This document shows positions 16,484 through 24,986 of a DNA stretch of 41,056 bases, piece by piece. Below the pieces are notes generated by a model, which made no database searches, was not told the DNA's origin, and was given only the letters and a program-made list of their open reading frames with translations. The position numbers and the translations under genes are program-made. Position 1 is the stretch's first letter, and every line of letters begins with the position of its first letter. The stretch is from an uncultured Porphyromonadaceae bacterium (GTDB lineage: Bacteria > Bacteroidota > Bacteroidia > Bacteroidales > Muribaculaceae). The DNA is taken from the NCBI GenBank assembly GCA_947175295.1, contig CAMWMK010000025.1:1-41056 (forward strand). Direction: 5' to 3'.

Positions 16484-17614
16484 TTAGTCCTGCTTGATTG
16501 TGGAGTTCATGTCGTAGGTCTTGTCGGAGTTCGCATCGGTCCAGTCGTTGACCTGAACCGTGAACTTGATGGGGTCGCCTATGATCTTTTCGCCGCCGCC
16601 GTGAGGATCATCAGGATCGGTGTGGCCGGCACCCTTGGTGAAGTCGAGCGTATAGATGTATTTCTTACCCTGTTCCCAGGTTCCTGAGATTGGAATTGAA
16701 GCCCATGCGAATTCGCGTTTATCACCCTTGTCGGTGAACGGGAAGATCTGATAGCCGTTGTCTGTACGGGTAATGCGCACCAGAACGCTGAGGTATGCAC
16801 CCCTTGCAGAGTTGTCAGGGTCTCCTTCGGCATTCCATTCCGTCAGGGTCTGCGGCAGCAGCATAGCGTTGCCGGCTGAGCCCATGAGTGATACCGGAGT
16901 GGCCGTCAGCACGGTGGTGTCGCATGATGTGTCGTAGCCTGGATTGGTGTCGTGCCATAAGTCGAGTGTCCAGGTGTTGGTGTTGAAATCAAAATCACCC
17001 ATATACTGGGCCCTGCCGATACGCGCGCCGGCCACCTTATACGTATATGTGTCGCTTTCCGATTTTGCGCGGATCTCGATCTGGGCAAGACGGTGGTCGA
17101 AGGTCAGCTCCACTCCGGAAGTTTCATTGTCGTGTCGGTTTCCATGTGCGGTTGCAGTGACGAAATCCACCTGGTCGGCGATTTGGTCGGCTACGGTGAA
17201 TCCCGTCAGCTTTACTCCGGCTTCGTCTTCATTGGGAAGGATATCGGCTCCGAGCTCATCCTGCGAGGGGGAATAGGAATAGAACTTCAATATCTGCTTT
17301 GGCGCCAGCCAGTCGTATTTTTTACCGAGGGCCGCCGTGAAGAAGGAATCGCTTCCCTTATCGAATTCCGCATTCTCGAAATAAGGAGTGGTCTTGAAGT
17401 CGGAGCTCTTTCCGAGACTGTCGAGTCCGGCGAATGCCGTCACGTAGATCTTGTCGAGGTTGGCATTGGTGGTTTCTGTAGCACGGGTTCCCATCGCCGA
17501 GCGGAACGAGATGGCTTCGTTGGAAGCCTGACGCGTGCTGACAGGTTCGTCTTCCGAACATGAGGCAAGAGCTACTGCGCTCAATGCCAAAAGAAATAGA
17601 GGTGTCTTTTTCAT
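16484..17614 (-). CDS. Fimbrillin family lipoprotein (cluster A)
   Basis: Fimbrillins are exported as lipoproteins, processed at the outer membrane and assembled into type V-like pili by donor-strand exchange. This 376-residue protein has the lipobox LASC (Cys at about residue 19), the early motif ISFRSAMGTRAT that precedes the processing region of the family, and a two-lobed beta-rich body. The C-terminal part matches fimbrillins in style (WEQGKKYIYTLDF, then FTVQVNDWTD). The ATG at 17614 starts the signal peptide directly. The gene is the last of a minus-strand run with the DUF5119 and DUF3575 genes, after a 147-bp gap. That gap is flanked by two copies of TTTCAGTTTTTTTC (17628-17641 and 17747-17760) and contains no clear promoter. 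Confidence 0.85.
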   Translation of the reverse strand: MKKTPLFLLALSAVALASCSEDEPVSTRQASNEAISFRSAMGTRATETTNANLDKIYVTAFAGLDSLGKSSDFKTTPYFENAEFDKGSDSFFTAALGKKYDWLAPKQILKFYSYSPSQDELGADILPNEDEAGVKLTGFTVADQIADQVDFVTATAHGNRHDNETSGVELTFDHRLAQIEIRAKSESDTYTYKVAGARIGRAQYMGDFDFNTNTWTLDLWHDTNPGYDTSCDTTVLTATPVSLMGSAGNAMLLPQTLTEWNAEGDPDNSARGAYLSVLVRITRTDNGYQIFPFTDKGDKREFAWASIPISGTWEQGKKYIYTLDFTKGAGHTDPDDPHGGGEKIIGDPIKFTVQVNDWTDANSDKTYDMNSTIKQD

Positions 17615-17761
17615 AATATAGTGTGTTTTTCAGTTTTTTTCTGCAGTCAAGACAAAGAAGCTGAATATGATGTCCGGTTTCTGATTGCCGTTGAGTGTAT
17701 CTGTTTAATATTAAAACGAATGGGATAAGGGTATTGTTTGTTGGGATTTCAGTTTTTTTCC

Positions 17762-18742
17762 CTACATCTGGAGTCCGATGTTGATCGGTTGCCATTCATT
17801 GACGTCGGTCTTGAGTCCGGCGTTGCCTTCTTTGGGAGGCTCGGGAAGGTCGATGCCCCTTACTATGATGTGGACGTGGGTGGGGTCGGGAGCATTGCTC
17901 ACCTGATCCGTGACGTCGAATGAGTGATACCACTTGCTCCCGTCGGTCAATACCATATATAGTGTGAGGTAATGCTTCGCTACTGTTGTAGGACACTCTC
18001 CGAATGTCAGGAATTCTCCGTGAAGATTACGTTGGGCGGCATTGCCTGTAAGGTCGAATTTCATTGTGGCTGTGTTGTCTGTAGCCGACTGCTGACCGTG
18101 GCTGTAGCCCTCCGCCATGCCGGAGAGGGTGGCGTCTACAGCCGAAGACTCTACATCCTCAAGGTTGCTGACATCGTATACATCTACAGTATAGTGGCAT
18201 ACCGCCTCCTGTGGATACATTGTGATGGTCTGCATCCCTTCATGTGGAGTGATGGAGATGCTGTTGGTGCGGCTTCCCCACATCATGCCGGGAGTGGCGG
18301 CGATACGTTCGTTTTCAGTTCCTTCCGGGCGGGGTATGGAGGATGAAGAGTCATCTCTTGTGCCTATCTCAGAGGCGTCTTGGGTCAGAATCTCAAGGGT
18401 TTCGATGTTTTCATGGTTGCGCAGGCGTGCCCAGTCGGTATTGTCGGCGTTCAGGCAGATGGCATGATGCATTCCGAAAGGCGCTTTTATCAGACCGCCG
18501 GTTTTATTCGAAAATATAAACCGCATCGGATTGTGGCCGTCTTCCTCATAGAGATAGAGGGCCATCGACTGCGGATCGGCCTCCGGAGCGTTGCTCCAGT
18601 CAAACACCACCTGCAGCTGCGATGTCATCTCCTCTTCCATATAGAGGTCTTTATGGTGGCATGAAGGTAGGAGCAGCAGGGTTGCGGCTCCTATGAGTAT
18701 GCCCATGCCATGTTTTTTTGTAACGGATGTGGAGATTGTCAT
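17762..18742 (-). CDS. DUF5119 family lipoprotein, probable fimbrial accessory or anchor protein (cluster A)
   Basis: The 326-residue product has a signal peptide with lipobox LPSC (Cys about residue 28) followed by HHKDLYMEEE, the usual opening of DUF5119 lipoproteins. The body has the family features QVVFDWSNAPEADPQSM and a C-terminal VTDQVSNAPDPTHVHIIVRGI. In Bacteroidales these proteins sit beside fimbrillins and resemble Mfa2/FimB-type anchors, so an anchoring or tip role is inferred. I chose the ATG at 18742 because it overlaps the stop of the upstream gene as ATGA, which implies translational coupling. A longer in-frame start at 18850 would be embedded in that gene and lacks a signal-peptide shape. 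Confidence 0.83.
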   Translation of the reverse strand: MTISTSVTKKHGMGILIGAATLLLLPSCHHKDLYMEEEMTSQLQVVFDWSNAPEADPQSMALYLYEEDGHNPMRFIFSNKTGGLIKAPFGMHHAICLNADNTDWARLRNHENIETLEILTQDASEIGTRDDSSSSIPRPEGTENERIAATPGMMWGSRTNSISITPHEGMQTITMYPQEAVCHYTVDVYDVSNLEDVESSAVDATLSGMAEGYSHGQQSATDNTATMKFDLTGNAAQRNLHGEFLTFGECPTTVAKHYLTLYMVLTDGSKWYHSFDVTDQVSNAPDPTHVHIIVRGIDLPEPPKEGNAGLKTDVNEWQPINIGLQM

Positions 18743-19998
18743 CTGGATCCTCCTTTCCTTCGGTTGTAGTTGTCGCAGCCAATGAGCCATACGAGGGATA
18801 TCTCGGCCTTGGTGGGACCCACCCAGCGCAGCCTGTGGGTTGACTGCCATATGTAGAAACCGTATTTAGGTTCATATTTAAGGTATTTCCCTCCCATATA
18901 GCCGATAGCCAATGAGAAGTCGATGTTAAGGCGGCGCGCCACGGGGAGGGAGTAGCCGTATTCTATTCCGGAGATGAAGTTGCATCTGTCCCAAAGCGTA
19001 CGTCGGGGCAGTCCACCCATTATGCCCCCTTTACCGAGTTCGAAATCATAGGTGATGACTCCGGCGAAGAGACCGAGGTGGTGGCCGGTTAGTGGCTTCT
19101 CATGGGCTGCTTTGCCAAACCACCAGCGGGCGCCGACGCTGCCGCCATAGGCCCGCCAGTAGTAGTGGGTGCGGTCGCGGTCCCACCAGCCATACATCCA
19201 GTCGGCTGTCAGCGAAATGTTTTTCCCTACGTAGAATTCCGCTCCGATGTTGGGGAGAAGCAGGGCATCGTAGAGCATATTGGTCTTTAAGCCAATATAG
19301 AATGGGCTGCATTGCTTGACTTCTCCTAAGGCTATCGGCATCGGTAGCAGATGGCCATGAGGGGTAGCGGTCAGATTCGGAGAGGAGAGTGGAAGGTCAG
19401 GAATCCTGATGGCGGGAAAGAGTCGCTCGTATTCCACCGTAAGCCTTGACGCGCGGAGTTCGGGAAACAATCTTGCAAGCAGGTATCTGTAGGATTCACC
19501 GCCATGCACGGCCTTGAGCTCGGCAAGCGGATGCTCAGGCGGTTTTGAGCCGTTGATGCGCTCAAGAAGAGACAGCACTTCCGAACGGTAGGGTACATTC
19601 GGATCGGCTTCCACTTCTGCCTGCAGTCCTTTCCAGTCGCGTCCTACGAAGGTGAATGATGCGAGGGAATCAGATAGAAGTCCACGATGTCGGAATTCAT
19701 CGAAGATGGCCTCAGCTCTTTTTTCCGAAAGGGATCTGTTGAAGCCTACCGATCCTTCTGGCGAAGCTGCTCCTGTTACCCTCACTGCGCTGAGCCGACG
19801 CGTCGGACCATACGCCATGGAGTCGGCTGTAAGTTTCCTGAATATGGAGTCGAGGGTAGCGCCGTTGCCGTTGAAGTCCTTGTCGATACGGGTGTCGGAT
19901 ACGCGGAAATGCACCTTTACCGAGTCTTTTTCAGACTGGGCGAAAGCCGCGGAAGAGGCCGACAGTAAAAGGAGAAGGCTAAGTATCGTGTTTTTCAT
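18739..19998 (-). CDS. OmpA-like / DUF3575 outer-membrane protein (cluster A)
   Basis: The 419-residue protein has a signal peptide (MKNTILSLLLLLSASSAAFAQ). The N-terminal half resembles an OmpA C-terminal-like peptidoglycan-binding fold (TGAASPEGS, then N-SLSEKRAEAI at about residues 90-115). The C-terminal half is a DUF3575 beta-barrel-like domain (FYIGLKTNMLYDALLLPN, then GAEFYVGKNISLTADWMYGWW, up to WWFGK). The domain order is the reverse of classical OmpA. It probably ties the fimbrial apparatus or envelope to peptidoglycan; that role is inferred. The ATG at 19998 starts the signal peptide; an in-frame ATG at 20124 would extend it upstream through likely untranslated sequence. The stop overlaps the next start by 4 bp. 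A weak TATATTTT element lies upstream on the minus strand. Confidence 0.83.
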   Translation of the reverse strand: MKNTILSLLLLLSASSAAFAQSEKDSVKVHFRVSDTRIDKDFNGNGATLDSIFRKLTADSMAYGPTRRLSAVRVTGAASPEGSVGFNRSLSEKRAEAIFDEFRHRGLLSDSLASFTFVGRDWKGLQAEVEADPNVPYRSEVLSLLERINGSKPPEHPLAELKAVHGGESYRYLLARLFPELRASRLTVEYERLFPAIRIPDLPLSSPNLTATPHGHLLPMPIALGEVKQCSPFYIGLKTNMLYDALLLPNIGAEFYVGKNISLTADWMYGWWDRDRTHYYWRAYGGSVGARWWFGKAAHEKPLTGHHLGLFAGVITYDFELGKGGIMGGLPRRTLWDRCNFISGIEYGYSLPVARRLNIDFSLAIGYMGGKYLKYEPKYGFYIWQSTHRLRWVGPTKAEISLVWLIGCDNYNRRKGGSR

Positions 19999-20109
19999 TG
20001 GTGGAGTGTTTAGATAAGGTAAGTAATCTTGCGGCTTAAGGTAGTCGGATATGATTCTGAAAATATAACGGATAAGTATAAACAAGTGTTTAAAAATGTT
20101 TAAAATAAC

Positions 20110-20142
20110 AGCGGGAAATATCACCTGTGGATATTTCCCGCT
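20110..20142 (-). terminator. Hairpin terminator downstream of the GH106 gene
   Basis: The perfect 12-bp stem AGCGGGAAATAT (20110-20121) with ATATTTCCCGCT (20131-20142) is followed on the minus strand by a T-rich run. It separates the GH106 gene from cluster A. Confidence 0.75.
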
Positions 20143-20196
20143 GCTGAATATGGGGTTATTGACTCGGCTTTATCGAAGTTGTTTGGTCTTGCTTCT

Positions 20197-22608
20197 TCAT
20201 AGTCCGGAGTCGGGAGAAAGTGTCGTGATGGCTACGGGTCCGAGGAGCCCGGAGGGGAGAAGTGGAGAGTCGGCTGTGAAGAACTTGAAGCATCCTACCG
20301 TCTTGCGTCCTTTCGACGGACGCTCCGTGCCGTTGCGGAGCCAATCAGGGTTGGATGTCAGGTAGCATCCTGCCCGTGGTTTCCCGGGAGCGTAGTCATA
20401 TATCAGTGGCTCGCTCCATTCGAGGTCGTCAGGTTCGAGTTCGTCGCCTATCATTCTGTTGGGCCAAAGATTCGTCACCTCGATTTCAAGAAGGTTTTCT
20501 CCGGCCTTGACCGCATCCGTTATGTCGCACTCGTAGGGGGCCTTCCATGTGAGAGGCATCCGTATTCCGTTGACTTTCACTGAAGCCATATCCTTCACTT
20601 CCCCAAGCGACAGGAGCATCCGCTCTCCTTCCCTGATCTGTTCTTTTTCGATGTCGAAGGGAATGGCATAGTTCGCCGTGCCTGAGAAATACTTTATGTC
20701 CTGGCGGTCAGACTCAGGCCAGGAGAAGAGGCTGGCGCTGTCCACTTCGCCGATCTCCGGAAAAGAGATGGTCCATGTCCCTTCTATGGGGATAGTTCCG
20801 GTTGAGCTCCATTCCTGCTTCTGCGGCAAGTGGCTTTTTCCCGGATGTATTATAAGGAAGCGTGATCCAAATGGTTCGATCTCGATCTCAAGAGGCTTTC
20901 CTGATGCTATGGAATATTTTTCCTGAGAATAGGGATCAAACACTTCGACGCTCCTTCCTTTCGGATCGAACGGAACAGTGCCGGCGGATATGGAGTCAGA
21001 CTGATTGCTGAGGAATATGATGTCGGTATCGCCGTCGGTGCGTCGGTAAGTCAGAAACTGATCCATCGTCGGAAGCTGTTCGGGAGCCGGGATGCCTTTC
21101 TGGAGCAGGGCCTGGCAGCGGGTCATATATCCGAAGAGTTCCTTTGCTCCTCCTGCTTTCCACCATGTCTGCCCCGGCACGAACTGGGTGCCCCATATGC
21201 CGAATGACATTCCTGGCTCTACGTCAGGCCAGGGATTAGCGGCCCCGGCATGAAGCATCATGCGGTTGACTCCTGAGCAGAAGGCCTTGTCGCACGTCTT
21301 CTTTATATCGGCCGGGCTGTCGCTCCAGGCCTTGAGGGGCCAGCAGGTGAAGGCCTCAGCTATCAGAAGCGGTTTGCCGAGCTTGCGCATTGAGCGTTCA
21401 TGCCCCACAATGTCTTTCCATCCCCAGCGCGGAGGGTCCTGCCAGAATTCAGTGGCTATGTCCGCTCCTTCGCTTGCGTTGACGATTTTCTCGAAGTCGA
21501 TGATGCGGAATGGTTTCTGGCCTCCCGTTCCGTAAGGCTCTATCATCATCTTGACTCCGGCTTCATTGGCGAGCCGCGTCATGTAGCCGTAATAGTTCTC
21601 GGCCACGCAGTCGGTCACAGCGTCAGCCCAGTCTTTAAGAAACCTCTTGGTGTTTTCTTCTCCGTCTATTTCCTTAAGTCTGCCGGCCATATAGGGAAGA
21701 TACGGCATGATGTCATATCCTTTCCTATTCATGAATTCTTCCGGAAGAGCCGGACTCCATGTCTGCCCTCCGGCTTCATAACTATCTATCTCGATATGGG
21801 TGAAGGCCTTTCCGACATGCCGGCCAGCTGTCTCGATCACCATGGAGGGATAGCCGTCCCAGAATGCCTTCACTGCCTTGCGGCTCATTTTGTCGCATTC
21901 GAGTCCGCGTCCTGTCTCCGGAGCCTGTGCCTCGTTGGTCTTTCCGTTGGTGGTCTGTCCTATGCGTAGGATGGAGGCGTCGGCCGGAAGTCTCAACTTC
22001 TTGGGAAGTGAGAGTGTTTCCGTCTTCGGGTCGAAGAATTCCGTGAGGTTTACGATCTGGCTGAGTGTGGCGGTGGAGTCGGAGGGTATGGCGAATACGG
22101 CTACATCCTCATAGTAGTTCCATGCGGGGTCTGTCTCCGGAACCGGCAAGGTAAGTTTGCGCTTTCCTTTCATGATAGGGGTCTCGGAAAAGACGAGCTT
22201 CTGCATGGAGAGTTCAGGCGTGACGGAAGGATATGCGCTCGACGACCATCCGGGGCAATTATGTGTGCCGAAAGTCAGGCCGAGGCGTTCGCATTCGTCA
22301 AGAGTCCATCTGAGAAGGTTTTTCCAGTTCTCGCTACCGATTGCGTTTTCCGGATTGCCGATACGCATTTGCTGCGGACCGCCTATCTGGAAGTTCTGCA
22401 TCCCGGCGAGCCCCGCCTCCTTGAAGGCTTCAAGGTCGCGCGTGATTCCCTCCTTGGTTACGAGCCCGTCCATCCATTGCCAGATAATGAGCGGTTTATG
22501 TTGGTCCTGCGGTGTTATTGCCATCTCATTGAAAGTGTCTTTCTGGGCGAACGATGGAATGGAAGCCACAAGAGAGATGACGACAGTTATGTGTTTATTG
22601 AGTTTCAT
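20197..22608 (-). CDS. Glycoside hydrolase family 106 alpha-L-rhamnosidase
   Basis: GH106 enzymes release alpha-L-rhamnose from plant polysaccharides such as rhamnogalacturonans. The 803-residue protein starts with a signal peptide (residues 1-21, ending IPSFA) and then the characteristic PLIIWQWMDGLVTKEGITRD (about 40-59), LAGMQNFQIGG, and the GTHNCPGWSSS segment of the barrel. A central catalytic region (EIDSYEAGGQTW; MMIEPYGTGG; EFWQDPP; LIAEAFTCWP) and a C-terminal beta-sandwich with VKVNGIRMPLTWKAPYECDI complete the layout. Many full-length relatives exceed 1,000 residues, so this is a compact form, but no break in frame is seen. A PL11 lyase in the same window acts on the same class of pectin. 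No TAnnTTTG promoter was found in the 66 bp between it and the upstream nuclease gene. Confidence 0.85.
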   Translation of the reverse strand: MKLNKHITVVISLVASIPSFAQKDTFNEMAITPQDQHKPLIIWQWMDGLVTKEGITRDLEAFKEAGLAGMQNFQIGGPQQMRIGNPENAIGSENWKNLLRWTLDECERLGLTFGTHNCPGWSSSAYPSVTPELSMQKLVFSETPIMKGKRKLTLPVPETDPAWNYYEDVAVFAIPSDSTATLSQIVNLTEFFDPKTETLSLPKKLRLPADASILRIGQTTNGKTNEAQAPETGRGLECDKMSRKAVKAFWDGYPSMVIETAGRHVGKAFTHIEIDSYEAGGQTWSPALPEEFMNRKGYDIMPYLPYMAGRLKEIDGEENTKRFLKDWADAVTDCVAENYYGYMTRLANEAGVKMMIEPYGTGGQKPFRIIDFEKIVNASEGADIATEFWQDPPRWGWKDIVGHERSMRKLGKPLLIAEAFTCWPLKAWSDSPADIKKTCDKAFCSGVNRMMLHAGAANPWPDVEPGMSFGIWGTQFVPGQTWWKAGGAKELFGYMTRCQALLQKGIPAPEQLPTMDQFLTYRRTDGDTDIIFLSNQSDSISAGTVPFDPKGRSVEVFDPYSQEKYSIASGKPLEIEIEPFGSRFLIIHPGKSHLPQKQEWSSTGTIPIEGTWTISFPEIGEVDSASLFSWPESDRQDIKYFSGTANYAIPFDIEKEQIREGERMLLSLGEVKDMASVKVNGIRMPLTWKAPYECDITDAVKAGENLLEIEVTNLWPNRMIGDELEPDDLEWSEPLIYDYAPGKPRAGCYLTSNPDWLRNGTERPSKGRKTVGCFKFFTADSPLLPSGLLGPVAITTLSPDSGL

Positions 22609-22674
22609 GTTTAAGTTATACTGCAGACATTAAGTATGAGTGCTTTTCAGACTGGCTTTATCATTAATGCCGCT

Positions 22675-23697
22675 TTACTGCATGAGTTTTGATATATCTG
22701 ATTCAGATAGACCTGTGAATGCGGATATCATCTGGACAGTAAGGCCACTGGCAAGCATTTTTCGGGCGATATCGAATTTTTCTTCCGCACGTCCTTCCGC
22801 ACGTCCTTCCGCACGTCCTTCCGCACGTCCTTCCGCGCGTCCTTCCGCACGTCCTTCCGCGAGTCCTTGGGCAAGCCCTTCCGCATGTCCTTCCGCCAAT
22901 GCTTTTCTTCTGGCATTTTCGGTCTCATATTCTATGCCTCGTTGAATGTCGCGTAGCCTGTCAAGTGATTTTCTGTATTCCACCATATCATCTGGTCTCA
23001 GGCGGTTGCTTCTTGCCGCTTCGAATACATCGGTGTATCGACCTTCTCTGTATGCTGCTGATGTGCTGTCCATATGATCCATGTTTTTAATTAGAAACAA
23101 AATCTCTTCAATCTCGGTTTTACAGTCTTCCCATTTTCTGGGAACCCCTTTCAGTGAGCAAAGCAGAATATGTACTTTGTCCGTAAATGGTTCTAAGGTG
23201 TCCTTATCCACCAGCATCACGTCTCTTATCAGTTTGGGCGACATATGACTGAAATCGAAGTCCGTCACAGCTATGGCGAATACAGGGGAGAGCTCATAGT
23301 CCCACCCGGCTTTGCCTTGTTCGGAAATCATCTTCGATGCGTAGAAAACAACCCTTTCCTCAAAAGGCTGTACATAGATGTTCTGCATCTCCAGTATGAA
23401 ATGATGGTTGCTTTCTTTCTTCCCCTTTTCTTCATATGTCTGGCATGCAGGAAAGAAAGGAGAGTCTGCTTTTTTCATCGGTGTCGTACAGTAGACATCA
23501 TATATGATTCTTTTCCCTTGTTGCTCCGACGGCAATATTTCTTTGTCGTGGTATGTGACATCCGTTACGTTGATTTTCCCTTCGAAAAGGATATTAAGAA
23601 AGCGGATAAGCGCTTTCTTGTTTTTCTCCTGTCCGAATACCTCCTTAAAGCCGAAGTCGGTCTGTATATTGATAAACTGGGTTTCTATTTCAGCCAT
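22675..23697 (-). CDS. Rpn family PD-(D/E)XK nuclease / putative transposase-like protein
   Basis: Rpn proteins are DNA endonucleases that promote RecA-independent recombination and are often annotated as PD-(D/E)XK transposases. The 340-residue protein begins with the family signature TQFINIQTDFGFKEVFGQ. It has nuclease core residues in IIYDVYC (Asp) and FILEMQN (Glu-x-Gln). The C-terminal region is a repeat-rich linker of EGRA units (about residues 278-310) followed by a short helical tail ending SESDISKLMQ. The ATG at 23697 lies 24 bp after a perfect promoter; an in-frame ATG at 23757 is upstream of that promoter and is rejected. No terminal inverted repeats or target duplication were seen, so it is a stand-alone gene here. 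Confidence 0.88.
   Translation of the reverse strand: MAEIETQFINIQTDFGFKEVFGQEKNKKALIRFLNILFEGKINVTDVTYHDKEILPSEQQGKRIIYDVYCTTPMKKADSPFFPACQTYEEKGKKESNHHFILEMQNIYVQPFEERVVFYASKMISEQGKAGWDYELSPVFAIAVTDFDFSHMSPKLIRDVMLVDKDTLEPFTDKVHILLCSLKGVPRKWEDCKTEIEEILFLIKNMDHMDSTSAAYREGRYTDVFEAARSNRLRPDDMVEYRKSLDRLRDIQRGIEYETENARRKALAEGHAEGLAQGLAEGRAEGRAEGRAEGRAEGRAEGRAEEKFDIARKMLASGLTVQMISAFTGLSESDISKLMQ
22782..22901. repeat. 12-bp tandem repeat inside the Rpn nuclease gene
   Basis: The unit CTTCCGCACGTC (plus strand) is repeated seven times from 22782 to 22865, nearly perfectly (variants at 22830 and 22854), followed by three more degenerate copies to 22901. Each unit encodes the tetrapeptide EGRA on the minus strand, so copy-number change keeps the frame. 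Confidence 0.92.
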
Positions 23698-23720
23698 GTT
23701 TAATTTGTTTTGTCCATCTG

Positions 23721-23752
23721 CAAAGTTAATGATTTTATCTTTAAAATGCAAA
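23721..23752 (-). promoter_or_regulatory. Promoter of the Rpn nuclease gene
   Basis: On the minus strand TTTG (23752-23749), 20 bp and TAACTTTG (23728-23721) form an exact -33/-7 pair. The leader before the ATG at 23697 is only about 18 nt. Confidence 0.78.
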
Positions 23753-23811
23753 TCCATCTTCAGATAAAAAAGGAATGTCTTCTGCTATAAATTGATTTTT
23801 CAATGTTGGAT

Positions 23812-23863
23812 TCTGATTTTGCAATGCAAAATTAGGAAAAATTATCCGTAATTCAAAATCAGA
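23812..23863. repeat. Overlapping inverted repeats between the nuclease gene and crcB
   Basis: TCTGATTTTG (23812-23821) is an exact inverted match to CAAAATCAGA (23854-23863). The left arm can instead pair locally, ATTTTGC (23816-23822) with GCAAAAT (23826-23832), so two exclusive hairpins are possible. The surrounding 23753-24007 region is AT-rich and holds no gene, no clear plus-strand promoter and no recognisable fluoride riboswitch. Confidence 0.6.
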
Positions 23864-24007
23864 CTTTCTTCCGAACGTTGAACAATGGGAAATACCATAT
23901 TGTTAATAATTACAAAGAGTCTGAAACTCATGTGAAGATATCTTTTAAATTTTAAATAATGAATATCATACAATCTTAATTCACTTAACTATAAAAAAAA
24001 CACTACT

Positions 24008-24379
24008 ATGTTTAAGGAAATCTTAATCGCCGGATGTGGCGGATTCGTAGGGACGGCAGGCCGTTACCTCGTAGGCAAGTGGTCGTCCGGAATGTGGCAC
24101 GGCGCATTTCCCATGGGTACATTCCTCGTGAATGTGATCGGATGCTTCATCATCGGTCTCTTCTTCGGACTTCTCGAGAATGCAAAAGTAATGACTCCTC
24201 AGGAGAATGTACTCCTCATCACCGGTTTCTGCGGTGGCTTCACTACCTTCTCTTCTTTTGCCGACGATATGTGGGTGCTCGGTCAGAAGGGCGACTGGAT
24301 GACATTCTGCCTATATCTCGCTCTCAGCGTAGTGATCGGTATCCTATGCGTTTGGGCAGGGCGCGCCATCATCCGTTGA
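24008..24379 (+). CDS. crcB: Fluoride channel CrcB/Fluc
   Basis: This small inner-membrane channel exports fluoride and works as a dual-topology dimer. The 123-residue protein has four membrane helices and the hallmark motifs: GTFLVNVIGCFIIG (37-50, containing Asn42), and TGFCGGFTTFSSF (72-84), which contains the phenylalanine box and the sodium-binding region. The length is normal. It stands alone on the plus strand between minus-strand genes. The 5' region lacks the conserved GC-rich crcB riboswitch, so fluoride-responsive control is not evident. A strong terminator follows. Confidence 0.95.
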   Translation: MFKEILIAGCGGFVGTAGRYLVGKWSSGMWHGAFPMGTFLVNVIGCFIIGLFFGLLENAKVMTPQENVLLITGFCGGFTTFSSFADDMWVLGQKGDWMTFCLYLALSVVIGILCVWAGRAIIR

Positions 24380-24407
24380 TCAGATAGTATGTAAAGACAA
24401 TGAAGTC

Positions 24408-24444
24408 AACACCCCGTAGCTTTTAAGGCTGCGGGGTGTTTTTT
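24408..24444 (+). terminator. Terminator of crcB
   Basis: The 13-bp stem AACACCCCGTAGC (24408-24420) with GCTGCGGGGTGTT (24428-24440, one wobble) continues into a run of Ts. Confidence 0.9.
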
Positions 24445-24487
24445 GCCGTTATGTTAAGGATTCATGGGAATGAAGATGCTGCGGATG

Positions 24488-24970
24488 TCAGCGCGTTGCC
24501 TGGAAGGAGATGTTCTTTAGGAAGAATATGGGGAGGGTAGCGCCTACCACCATTCCGAGCAGTATGAAGAGGCAGGTGAGGCCGTTGTTGGCGAACAGGA
24601 AGAAATAATGGTCGAAATCAGCCTCCTTGCTGTGGGTGAGGCACATGATCAGGCCGCCAAACGCCTTGTAGGCGTATATGCCCGGAATCATAGGGAGAAG
24701 GGAAGGAAAGAGGCAGGTCTCGGCCGGCATCTTGCCGTAGGGAGAGAGAAGCACTGCGAGAAAGCCGATGATGAACGCGGCTATAGTGCTGGCAGCCACA
24801 ATGTGAAGTCCGAATACGTCGGGCTGCATCATAAGGAAACGGGCCGAATGGCCTACGGCGGCTATGATGGCGCAAAGCAGGTAGGCCTTTTTAGGAGGGT
24901 TGCTTATAGCTGCAAACCCTATGGCCGCGATAGCTGCGAAAAACGCATCCTGAAGAAACTGAATCAACAT
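24488..24970 (-). CDS. Threonine/serine exporter family protein, YjjB-like (small) subunit
   Basis: The 160-residue, about five-helix membrane protein matches the C-terminal (ThrE_2/YjjB, DUF3815) half of ThrE-type exporters. Typical segments are AAIGFAAISNPPKKAYLLCAI, GFLAVLLSPYGKMPAETCLFPSL (here split for length) and the IPGIYAYKA loop. In E. coli YjjB together with YjjP exports succinate; in corynebacteria the fused protein exports threonine and serine. The substrate here is not determined. It starts 16 bp after the stop of the YjjP-like gene, so the two form one unit. Confidence 0.88.
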   Translation of the reverse strand: MLIQFLQDAFFAAIAAIGFAAISNPPKKAYLLCAIIAAVGHSARFLMMQPDVFGLHIVAASTIAAFIIGFLAVLLSPYGKMPAETCLFPSLLPMIPGIYAYKAFGGLIMCLTHSKEADFDHYFFLFANNGLTCLFILLGMVVGATLPIFFLKNISFQATR

Positions 24971-24986
24971 GGCATATCCGTTTTAA

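Noticed and set aside
22782..22901. CRISPR-like array
   Set aside because: Units are 12 bp, contiguous without spacers, and lie in frame inside the nuclease gene.
22675..23697. Insertion sequence around the Rpn gene
   Set aside because: No terminal inverted repeats or target duplications were found; the gene has its own ordinary promoter.
23753..24007. Fluoride riboswitch upstream of crcB
   Set aside because: The region is AT-rich and lacks the conserved GC-rich pseudoknot elements of the crcB motif.
24091..24106. Sigma-54 element in crcB
   Set aside because: TGGCACG is present but inside coding sequence and not followed by TTG at the needed spacing.
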